From JADHUC01 sp964617665 (GTDB lineage Bacteria > Planctomycetota > Planctomycetia > Pirellulales > Pirellulaceae), in NCBI GenBank assembly GCA_964617665.1, contig CAZUAH010000156.1, positions 1 through 26,538 on the forward strand: 26,538 bases of DNA, written 5' to 3'. Position numbers and translations under genes: made by a program. Shown here piece after piece: positions 9,501 to 14,840 of this stretch. A model generated the notes under the pieces. It had not been told where the DNA came from, made no database searches, and saw only the letters and a program-made list of their open reading frames with translations. Within the stretch, counting starts at the first letter, position 1, and each line of letters starts with the position of its first letter.

Positions 9501-9830
9501 TCCCGCATCATCGACGTTGCTCAACTCGCTGAGCTCCGCGAAGAACTGCTCGATCGGTTCGGACCTCTGCCGGATCCCGTTCGCCGAATGTTGTCGCTGG
9601 AAGAGCTGAGAATCGAGGCGGCGATTTGGCAAATTGCGGAGATCTACAAGGAAGGAAAGTACGTCGTTTTCCGATACACGAATCGGGCTCGCATCGAGCA
9701 ATTGGCCCGTCAGCATGGCGGAAAACTCCGTATCGTAGACGACCTGTACGCGTATCTCCCGATTCCGGAAGGAGTTACGACGCCGGACGAACTACTGAAA
9801 ACCGCCAAAACGGTGTTGCGGCCTGCCTGA
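6597..9830 (+). CDS. mfd: Transcription-repair coupling factor Mfd
   Basis: Mfd removes RNA polymerase stalled at DNA damage and recruits the UvrA/UvrB excision machinery. The 1077-residue protein is of normal family length and domain order: UvrB-homologous N-terminal region (about 20-330), CarD/RID polymerase-interacting domain from about 422 (DLVVHLSHGIGRYRGLELL), RecG-like translocase with Walker A GDVGFGKT at 571-578 and the DEAD-box equivalent DEEQRFG at 672-678, motif VI region QLRGRVGRYKHRAYCYLL, and the TRCF C-terminal domain from about 935 (SYLPTDFVPDMRLKIDLYRRF). All ATPase motifs are intact. It starts at the ATG at 6597. The peptidyl-prolyl isomerase gene follows after 78 bp, so they may be cotranscribed. 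Confidence 0.97.
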   Translation: MTVSPSPSATAQAMRQLTQVVAAQDGFAEVAAALSKGQDATFDGVWGSSCALIAAGLVDAVSGMLVIVCPELDDIDEFCDDLVPFSDVVPDRFPAWESDPGERILHDEIYGDRLRTLKQLVQDPAPKLVVTSIQSLLQPTPGRDVVAASSRRLTVSQSLDVDELLAWLASRRFHHTSAVELPGEFSHRGGILDIFAPDWHQPVRIELFDDEVESIREFDVRSQRSLQSLDSVEVTVLEPTPADGGHFSDYLPDGSAFLLLEPDKSEEEAKRYLTRLERPQDFHSFTQVMGQMGHFAVATASAIARGELGATCRLHIESVERFSGEIDRVRSELDRVGEGQDVFVVCQTEAEIERLSEILRTTKTAAAGRLRFPQGSLRQGFRLTRERVLVITSGELFHRGELRRLPRRRLGRAIDSFMDLQEGDLVVHLSHGIGRYRGLELLDIDGRVEEHVKIEFHGGTKIYVPAPKIGLVQKYVGGAKTRPSLAKIGGKTWVRQKQAAEAAVVDLAAEMLEMQAERRARPGIAFTVESDWQREFDASFPYRETPDQLTAMESITGDMDTARPMDRLLCGDVGFGKTELAMRAAFKAVDNGYQVALLAPTTVLVEQHYHTFRDRMAEFPFDIARLSRFCSAREQREIIKRLAGGQIDIVIGTHRLASSDVCFFNLGLVIIDEEQRFGVEIKERLKSFRSTVDVMTLTATPIPRTLHMSLVGVRDISNLETPPEDRLATETRVTRFDRDLIRHAVLRELNRGGQIFFVHNRVGDIRVVERILRQIVPEASIRVGHGQMRESELESVMVDFIAGRFDLLLATTIVESGLDIPNANTIFINEADRYGLADMHQLRGRVGRYKHRAYCYLLLDQHKAITPNAARRLRAIEEFSEMGAGFAIAMRDLEIRGAGNLLGTQQSGHIATVGYELYCQILENAVRKLKQMPPQRSIDVDVDLPGKSYLPTDFVPDMRLKIDLYRRFSRIIDVAQLAELREELLDRFGPLPDPVRRMLSLEELRIEAAIWQIAEIYKEGKYVVFRYTNRARIEQLARQHGGKLRIVDDLYAYLPIPEGVTTPDELLKTAKTVLRPA

Positions 9831-9908
9831 CCTCGCCGATATACTCCCGCGTCCATTTTCGGCCTCAGGCCTCTCCACCGATCTTTTCTCTGTGAGAAGG
9901 CGGAAGTC

Positions 9909-11282
9909 TTGCTCCAACTCAAACACTCATCCGGACTTGTCGTTGCGATTGCCCTAGCCGCCTGCACCGTGCGCGCACTGCTGGCAGGGCAACCTCCACA
10001 ACCTCCTTGGTTTGACTCGCGACCGAGCGTGGCTTCGTACCCACCTCAGCAATACGCGACGCCGCAGCACTACTCGGCGCCGCAGAGCTACACGATGCCG
10101 CAGCACCGGCCCCAGGATCCACACCGAATCCCGAATGTCAACGAGGGATCTCACCAGTCATATTCCATGCCGCAACACCGCCCCCAACCTTCCGACGGCG
10201 TGCGCGTATCCAACCTGTATCCCACGCCGCCAGTCGTCGGCATGCCGGAAGGCGAATCGGCAAGGCGTTTTCCGCCTATCGTGAATCCGCCCGCTCGTTC
10301 GACGCCCGCAGCATTCAAGCCTGGTCAGATCATTGCGTGGGTCGGCGATCAACCGATCCAGGCTGGCGATCTACTGCCGATGGTCGACCGGACGTTGGCC
10401 CCATACTTGGAAAAAATGCCAGCGGAGGCCCTCAAGGCGCAGAAATATGCGATCGATGCTCAACGCGAAAGCCTGCTCAAACAGGCGCTGAACAGCTCGA
10501 TCGAGACGAAGCTCCTGTACCTAGACTTCTTGCGGTCAATTCCCGCAGACAAGCGAAAGGAAGTCTTGCCGAACATTACGGCCCGCGCGGAAGAAGGCTT
10601 TTACGCAGAGGAATTGCCGAAAGCCGTCAAAAAGGCCAACGCGGCGTCGGCGTTGGAGTTGGAGGCCGACCTACGGAAATACGGCTCGTCAATAGCCGAC
10701 CAGAAACGGAGCTTCGTTGAACGCGTGCTGGCCCAGTCGATGTTGGGACAGAACATCGATTACCAACCCGAAGTCACGCACATGGAAATGGCGGACCACT
10801 GGCGTGACAATGCCAAGGAGTTCGACCGGCCTGCAAAGGCTAGGTGGGAGAAATTGACCGTCGCATTCGATCGGTTTGCCTCCAAGGAAGAAGCCTGGGT
10901 GGCGATCGGCAACATGGGGAACGAGGTCCTGCGTGGGGCGCCGTTCGCAGCCGTTGCTCAACGGCATTCGCAGGGCGTGGATGCGACCGATGGAGGCTAT
11001 CACGATTGGACCACAAAAGGAAGCCTTGCGTCCGAAGAGATAGACCTCGCCATCTTCACACTGCCCGTCGGACAACTTAGCGAGCGCATCGAGGACGCAC
11101 GCGGATTTCACATCGTACGAGTAACCGAACGTGACAACGGTGGCCCAGTCCCGTTTCTGGATGCTCAAGTGGATATCCAAAAGAAACTCCGCAAGCAGAA
11201 GGTAAGAAAACAGGTCAACGAATACGTAGCTCGCCTGAAAAAGGAAATCCACGTCTGGACCATCTTCGACCAAGACTCGTAG
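9909..11282 (+). CDS. SurA/PpiC-like parvulin peptidyl-prolyl isomerase, exported
   Basis: A periplasmic folding factor candidate (457 aa). The N-terminus has a signal sequence (residues 9-25, GLVVAIALAACTVRALLAG); LAAC at 16-19 could be a lipobox, otherwise cleavage after LAG is likely. Residues 30-135 are Pro/Gln/Tyr-rich and repetitive, with two close copies of SYTMPQHRPQ (60-69) and SYSMPQHRPQ (84-93). A SurA-like helical region follows (about 140-300) and then a parvulin domain at about 309-409 (FAAVAQRHSQG, GGYHDWTTKGSL, GQLSERIEDARGFHIVRV). Translation probably begins at TTG 9909, because no ATG or GTG precedes the signal sequence and an AAGGCGG lies just upstream. It follows mfd by 78 bp. 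Confidence 0.85.
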   Translation: MLQLKHSSGLVVAIALAACTVRALLAGQPPQPPWFDSRPSVASYPPQQYATPQHYSAPQSYTMPQHRPQDPHRIPNVNEGSHQSYSMPQHRPQPSDGVRVSNLYPTPPVVGMPEGESARRFPPIVNPPARSTPAAFKPGQIIAWVGDQPIQAGDLLPMVDRTLAPYLEKMPAEALKAQKYAIDAQRESLLKQALNSSIETKLLYLDFLRSIPADKRKEVLPNITARAEEGFYAEELPKAVKKANAASALELEADLRKYGSSIADQKRSFVERVLAQSMLGQNIDYQPEVTHMEMADHWRDNAKEFDRPAKARWEKLTVAFDRFASKEEAWVAIGNMGNEVLRGAPFAAVAQRHSQGVDATDGGYHDWTTKGSLASEEIDLAIFTLPVGQLSERIEDARGFHIVRVTERDNGGPVPFLDAQVDIQKKLRKQKVRKQVNEYVARLKKEIHVWTIFDQDS

Positions 11283-11294
11283 CAGCCACCGCCA

Positions 11295-11310
11295 CGCGAC
11301 GTGAGTCGCG
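11295..11310. other. Perfect hairpin downstream of the isomerase gene
   Basis: CGCGAC-GTGA-GTCGCG is a 6-bp perfect stem with a tetraloop, 12 bases after the isomerase stop codon. It lacks a following T-run, so it would be at most a weak or Rho-assisted terminator or an mRNA 3'-end stabiliser. The rest of the gap to 11526 shows nothing I can name. Confidence 0.4.
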
Positions 11311-11526
11311 AATGCCCGTGTGACTCATCCTGCGTTGCAGGCATCTCTGCTAGAATGCTCTTCTGAAGTCCTCGAACGCTTTGATCGCATGACTACTGGT
11401 TGATGTGTTCGCGCAACGGATCATTCGGGAACGCCCAGGTCCGCCATTCGACCATCGACGGACAACGCTCACCGTTCTGCGCATCAGGGTCCTGAACGGC
11501 GTTTTCGGAACTAAGGGAGATGCACT

Positions 11527-12048
11527 ATGGCAGATGCTAACACCAGTATCGCTGAAGCGTATGTCGCAGAGGCCAAAGAACAACTTGCCAAGGCCACCAA
11601 GGTCCTTCGGAACTGCCTAGATCAACTGAGCGACGAACACCTATCGTGGCGTCCACACGAGTCGATGAACAGCGTTGGCAACCTCATCCTTCATCTCTGC
11701 GGCAATGTGCGTCAGTGGATCATTTCTGGTGTCGGCGGTGAGACAGACCAGCGAAATCGTCCGTCGGAGTTTGCCGATCAAGGCCCATTTGGAAGAGAGG
11801 ACCTGATCCGAAATCTGAGCGAGACAATCGGAAAGGCAAACGCCGCGCTATCTACCGTCGAATCGTCAACAATTCTGCAACCACGACGCATTCAAGGTTT
11901 CGAGAGCAATGGACTGTCGGCAGTCTTCGACAGCGTCGCACACTTCAAAGGCCACACGCAAGAGATTGTCTGCCTGACCCGAATGCAATTGGGCGGCGAC
12001 TATCGATTCGAATGGGCTCCAGCGACACCTGAGGAGGGAGCCCCCTAG
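11527..12048 (+). CDS. DinB-family (DUF1572-like) protein
   Basis: A soluble four-helix-bundle protein (173 aa) of the DinB/YfiT superfamily, whose members bind a divalent metal through three histidines; several act as thiol transferases but most are uncharacterised. The expected histidines are here: His56 in GNLILHLCGN and His139/His143 in VAHFKGHTQEIV. The helix 1 pattern (YVAEAKEQLAKATKVLRNCLDQLSDEHLSWRP) and the NSVGNLILHL segment are typical of the DUF1572 branch. The ATG is preceded by AAGGGAGATGCACT, a good ribosome binding site, which fixes the start. It stands alone: the upstream gap is 244 bp and the downstream neighbour is convergent. Confidence 0.88.
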   Translation: MADANTSIAEAYVAEAKEQLAKATKVLRNCLDQLSDEHLSWRPHESMNSVGNLILHLCGNVRQWIISGVGGETDQRNRPSEFADQGPFGREDLIRNLSETIGKANAALSTVESSTILQPRRIQGFESNGLSAVFDSVAHFKGHTQEIVCLTRMQLGGDYRFEWAPATPEEGAP

Positions 12049-12134
12049 CGCCCACCATCTGCCTTTCTCAACACTGCCAGTGCCAGAAAGCGGGACAATT
12101 GGGAACGCTTCGTCCGGCAATCTCGCCGAAGCGC

Positions 12135-12170
12135 AATAAAAAGGGCCCTCGCCCGGCAGAGCAAGAGCCC
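12135..12170 (-). terminator. Strong minus-strand intrinsic terminator
   Basis: In the minus-strand RNA, GGGCTCTTGC (12170-12161) pairs with GCGAGGGCCC (12152-12143) over 10 bp, including two G-U wobbles, with an 8-base loop, followed at once by TTTTTATT (12142-12135). In the plus-strand RNA the two wobble positions become C-A clashes, so the hairpin is built for minus-strand transcription. It may still act bidirectionally, since the plus side ends in GCGTTTT and could serve the DinB-family gene. No protein gene on the minus strand ends here, so it must belong to a non-annotated transcript. Confidence 0.75.
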
Positions 12171-12395
12171 GCGTTTTGTGGAAAAAAGGTAACCGACTAC
12201 CGCCGCAAAGCATCTTCAACATTGTCGAGCAACGCCCCGTTGGGCCAAACCCGCATCACTGGCAACTATACCTGTCGCACGGGACACGATGTTCGTACTG
12301 GCGCAAGACGCTGTCAAAAATCGCAATGCAGCAGCCTGTCACTTTGGCGGTCCACTTAATACAAGAAAGTGGAGACAGCGATTCCTTGTTGACTC

Positions 12396-12439
12396 AAAAA
12401 AAGGTGATGGTGTCACACTATCCGCAGCAGGGAACACCA
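12396..12439 (-). terminator. Possible early terminator within the candidate RNA
   Basis: TGGTGTT (12439-12433) pairs with GACACCA (12414-12408) in the minus-strand RNA, including one G-U; five bases later a run of seven T follows (12402-12396). The loop is 18 bases and the T-run is offset, so termination would be partial at best. It would yield an RNA of about 190 nt. Confidence 0.35.
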
Positions 12440-12513
12440 GAGGAAATGACCTCTTGTGGCTCTGCCACAGAAGACAACCTTGAGGAACGAAAACTCAATC
12501 GCTCCTCAGACAT
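12418..12513 (-). CDS. Possible 31-aa peptide ending in Cys-Cys-Gly
   Basis: An ATG-initiated frame of 31 codons runs from 12513 to a TAG at 12420-12418. The peptide starts MSEERLSFRSSRL, continues SSVAEPQEV and ends ISSGVPCCG: an acidic-to-basic head and a short Ser/Cys-rich tail. It lies about 170 bp downstream of a PatA/PatG-family protease, whose cyanobacterial relatives trim ribosomal peptides with Cys/Ser/Thr-rich cores. There is no ribosome binding site directly before the ATG; a 9-codon frame (12535-12506) with an excellent GGGGAGGG signal overlaps its start and could couple translation. Against it: the frame lies entirely inside strong stem-loops, is short, and no YcaO-type modifying enzyme is present. 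I consider it a hypothesis only. Confidence 0.25.
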   Translation of the reverse strand: MSEERLSFRSSRLSSVAEPQEVISSGVPCCG

Positions 12514-12535
12514 ACATGGCCGGTGGTACTTGCAT
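12506..12535 (-). CDS. Possible 9-codon leader frame
   Basis: ATG at 12535 opens a 9-codon frame (MQVPPAMYV, stop TGA 12508-12506). It is preceded by GGGGAGGG with a 5-base spacer, the best ribosome binding site in this region. Its stop overlaps the start of the 31-codon frame, and both start codons pair with each other inside one 10-bp stem (12540-12531/12516-12507). Translating it would open that stem. It could be a coupling leader or chance. Confidence 0.2.
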   Translation of the reverse strand: MQVPPAMYV

Positions 12536-12594
12536 GTCTGCCCTCCCCAAAGGAAAAGAAGAGAGGTAAAGTGCTGCCGATTGGCAACACTTTT

Positions 12595-12622
12595 AGTATA
12601 GTTCGCCAGCCCAATTAGTCAA
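12595..12622 (-). promoter_or_regulatory. Near-consensus sigma-70-type promoter
   Basis: On the minus strand TTGACT (12622-12617, five of six matches to TTGACA) is followed after 16 bp by TATACT (12600-12595, five of six matches to TATAAT). This is the best housekeeping promoter I see in the window. Transcription would start near 12588 and run away from the protease gene into the stem-loop region. No annotated gene lies downstream on this strand. Confidence 0.6.
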
Positions 12623-12654
12623 CTTCATTGTCACCCAAGAATCGCCACATTACC

Positions 12655-12697
12655 AACTGGTCTGCGTTCTGGCCCAGGCCTAATAGGCAGACCAGTT
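12655..12697 (-). terminator. 11-bp perfect stem across the protease stop codon
   Basis: AACTGGTCTGC (12697-12687) and GCAGACCAGTT (12665-12655) are perfect inverse complements separated by 21 bases that include the protease stop codon TAG (12682-12680) and the palindromic GGCCTGGGCC. In mRNA this forms a long stable hairpin at the very end of the gene. There is no T-run, so it may be a Rho-dependent or 3'-protective structure rather than a classical terminator. Confidence 0.5.
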
Positions 12698-14614
12698 CCG
12701 CACCTTGCCGACCGTTACGGGAATGACTTCGCTCACGTCGACCGTGAAGCGATAGACTTCTCTCGCGCGCTCGTGCCGCTGGACGGGATCGAAAAAGGTC
12801 AACTTGACGTCCCAACAATCGGAACCTGGACGACAGACCGTACTTCGTTCGATGTCGATCTTGTCCAACTTCAACTTTTCTTTGATCGCATCCTGAAAGA
12901 CCGATGCGGCTTGATAGGCATTGGTCGCGGCGTAGTTGATTGCGCGTTCTTGAGGCGACACGCCAACGTTGCTCAATTCGTAGTAGACGCGATCGAGGAA
13001 CCCAGCAACTTGGCCAGCCTGGGCGTCATACGCGGCCTGGTCCTCCTCGCCAGCGGGCCGCTGGCCGAGCACGGCCTCCACGACTGCCGGGGTGGACCAA
13101 CTGCACATGCCACGGATGTCCGGCACGACAAGCGGTACTTCCTGGCCGTTCATCAATGTGGTGCTGCCGGCCACGTAGCCAGAAATCGATACCTGCGACA
13201 CCCCTTCCTCGCGTTGTTCGCGCAGGAACCTTGCCAACCGCTTGTACACTTCGTCGGCAAACGGGCCGGCGGGTTGGATGGCGTACACGGGCGTTGCTTC
13301 TTGCACCAAAATCCATGTCAAGCCGATCGCGTCCCAAGGATTCTCTTGTAAGTGCGAGAGTAACAAGGCTGGATCATTGGGGTTCGCAACACCACGTTGG
13401 ATAAACGCATCGCGGCGAGCTTCGGTTCCGAAGTCGAAATCGATCAATCCCAACACATACACCAGCGTCGGTTCGCTCCCGGAGCATGTAGATTTGCCCA
13501 CTGGCTTTTCCTGACGACGATTTGCAGCACTCCTTGGTTCTTCGGCCGCAGGCGTTTGCACTCGCTGCGCTGAAGCCGACGGCTGATCGGTGCCGCCGAG
13601 CGCCTCGCCCGAGTCTTCCTCGTCGAAGTCGTTCTGCCGCTGCTCACAAGGCGTCGGTACGTTTTGGTTTTCTCGCTCGGACATGTCGCTGTATTCTCCT
13701 TGTGTTACCAGGGATAGTGCTCCGGATACGTTTAGCCGGCCGGCAAGTAGACGCCGGCAATCGGCCGTCGGCTGCTGGTCGCAACCCACGGCGCTGTCCA
13801 GGATGGCACGGCGCACGGCCTGAGCGTCCGCTGGCCTCCCGGTCTTCAGTTGCATGCTCATCAACAATGCGGCCACTCCAGAAACAAACGGAGTGGCGAA
13901 GCTGGTTCCGCTATAGCTGGCGGTGCCGCCGTCCGGCGCTGCCCCCTGGATACCATCGCCGGGTGCAAGCACTCCGTGTCCGTGGTACGCCTGCGCCCAA
14001 TTGCTGAATTCCATCGGCTCGCCCGCAGCATTCATAGCTCCCACGACCAAGACCGATTCGGCGGCACCCGGAATGTGAGGACATGCGCACCCATCGTTTC
14101 CAGCCGATGCGACGACCAGAATACCTTGCTGTGCACACAGTTCGATGGCTCGCATCAGAACAGGTTCGGGTTGCCCTGTTGGGTCATTCCGTCCGCCGCT
14201 GATATTGATAACGTTTGCCCCAACCGAAACGGCCATCGAGATGGCCCGTGCCAGATCCAGTTGCGAACAGGGGACGATTGATCCGTCGCCTCGCTCTTTG
14301 AATACCGGGATGACCACGCCGCGACACCCCGGCGCGACGCCCCGTACAGGACTTTCGTGCTGGCCGAAGACCAAGCTCGCCACGTGCGTACCGTGGCGCA
14401 GGGCCATTCCCTGGTCGTCACCGACGGAGCTTAGGATTCGGACCTGCTTCATTAACGCCCCGTCAAAGCAAGGATGGCCGAAGTCCACCGGGCCGTCCAA
14501 TACCGCAACGCAGACCTTCGGATCCCCTGAACTCAATGACCAGAGGCTTGGAAGGTCTGGAAGGTGCGAGTCCGTGCCTTTCCGCTCTCGGTTGTTACCC
14601 TCGTCGCGGAACAT
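12680..14614 (-). CDS. PatA/PatG-family subtilisin (cyanobactin-maturation-type protease)
   Basis: A 644-residue S8 serine protease. The catalytic domain (about 25-305) has Asp40 in VAVLDGPVD, His74 in RHGTHVAS, oxyanion Asn173 in ASAGND and Ser238 in SGTSFATP, all intact. DGPVDFGHPCFDGA and PGCRGVVIPVF are characteristic of the cyanobactin proteases PatA/PatG rather than of ordinary subtilases. An acidic, Gln/Glu/Pro-rich linker (about 306-382) leads to a C-terminal PatA/PatG-type domain (about 383-644: VYVLGLIDFDFGTEARRDAF, DIRGMCSWSTPAVVEAVL, SDCWDVKLTFFDP). PatA removes leader peptides and PatG cleaves and macrocyclises. No signal peptide is seen, so it is probably cytosolic. AGAGGG six bases before the ATG supports the start. 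No cyclodehydratase, PatG oxidase or recognisable precursor lies in the window. Confidence 0.9.
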   Translation of the reverse strand: MFRDEGNNRERKGTDSHLPDLPSLWSLSSGDPKVCVAVLDGPVDFGHPCFDGALMKQVRILSSVGDDQGMALRHGTHVASLVFGQHESPVRGVAPGCRGVVIPVFKERGDGSIVPCSQLDLARAISMAVSVGANVINISGGRNDPTGQPEPVLMRAIELCAQQGILVVASAGNDGCACPHIPGAAESVLVVGAMNAAGEPMEFSNWAQAYHGHGVLAPGDGIQGAAPDGGTASYSGTSFATPFVSGVAALLMSMQLKTGRPADAQAVRRAILDSAVGCDQQPTADCRRLLAGRLNVSGALSLVTQGEYSDMSERENQNVPTPCEQRQNDFDEEDSGEALGGTDQPSASAQRVQTPAAEEPRSAANRRQEKPVGKSTCSGSEPTLVYVLGLIDFDFGTEARRDAFIQRGVANPNDPALLLSHLQENPWDAIGLTWILVQEATPVYAIQPAGPFADEVYKRLARFLREQREEGVSQVSISGYVAGSTTLMNGQEVPLVVPDIRGMCSWSTPAVVEAVLGQRPAGEEDQAAYDAQAGQVAGFLDRVYYELSNVGVSPQERAINYAATNAYQAASVFQDAIKEKLKLDKIDIERSTVCRPGSDCWDVKLTFFDPVQRHERAREVYRFTVDVSEVIPVTVGKVRNWSAY

Positions 14615-14710
14615 GTGGCACCCTCTGACCTTCGATGTGCATGTGAAGCGGAAAGGACGCTCGGATTCACAGTGTCCAGCCGCTCCTTGCCTAAACGCTC
14701 CAGGTTACCA

Positions 14711-14739
14711 AGTCTAGTTGACGTGAGATCCCTCCTCAA
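14711..14739 (-). promoter_or_regulatory. Weak candidate promoter for the protease gene
   Basis: On the minus strand TTGAGG (14739-14734) and TAGACT (14716-14711) are 17 bp apart, each matching four of six consensus bases, about 100 bp before the protease ATG. The spacing is ideal but the hexamers are weak. Confidence 0.25.
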
Positions 14740-14756
14740 GTGCCGGAGTCTGGTGC

Positions 14757-14778
14757 CCGGGGAAAGTTCCGTCCCCGG
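14757..14778. other. Hairpin between kinase and protease genes
   Basis: CCGGGGA (14757-14763) and TCCCCGG (14772-14778) form a perfect 7-bp stem with an 8-base loop, 63 bp after the kinase stop codon on the minus strand. No T-run follows. It may attenuate read-through from the kinase into the protease gene. Confidence 0.4.
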
Positions 14779-14840
14779 TGAAACGAATCACAGCCGTGGG
14801 CTTCTGAGAGGCCCCGCTTCGTCGACGAGCCGATCCGCGA

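Larger units (their letters stand above)
12136..12588 (-). ncRNA. Candidate structured non-coding RNA (about 190 or 450 nt)
   Basis: This stretch between convergent genes carries a near-consensus promoter and, on the same strand, serial stem-loops: 12593-12583/12578-12568 (its outer part overlaps the predicted start site), 12540-12531/12516-12507 (10 bp), 12506-12500/12489-12483, 12469-12464/12460-12455, 12454-12450/12443-12439 and 12439-12433/12414-12408, the last followed by seven T (12402-12396). Beyond this lie a 7-bp hairpin at 12373-12367/12357-12351 and a longer-range 7-bp helix 12380-12374/12315-12309, then the terminator at 12170-12135. Asymmetric pairs in these helices are G-U on the minus strand and A-C on the plus strand, which gives the orientation. 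I could not match it to RNase P RNA, tmRNA, 6S or SRP RNA. It could alternatively be an mRNA for the 31-codon frame inside it. Confidence 0.5.

Noticed and set aside
12136..12588. Known housekeeping RNA (RNase P RNA, tmRNA, 6S, SRP RNA)
   Set aside because: I looked on both strands for the conserved P4 core of RNase P RNA, the tRNA-like ends of tmRNA and the SRP tetraloop helix and found none; the ends do not pair as in 6S RNA. The covariance search that would settle it could not be run.
12176..12601. Plus-strand frame of 141 codons after the DinB-family gene
   Set aside because: It begins at a GTG inside the terminator tail, has no ribosome binding site and no domain-like pattern, and it lies opposite the hairpins and promoter of the candidate minus-strand RNA.
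12418..14614. A complete cyanobactin biosynthetic cluster
   Set aside because: Only the protease is present. No YcaO cyclodehydratase, prenyltransferase, PatG oxidase domain or PatE-like precursor with recognition motifs is found, so calling a cluster would overreach.
14533..14739. 68-codon frame upstream of and overlapping the protease start
   Set aside because: It starts at a TTG without spacing for a ribosome binding site and overlaps the protease in another frame; no peptide-precursor pattern is visible.
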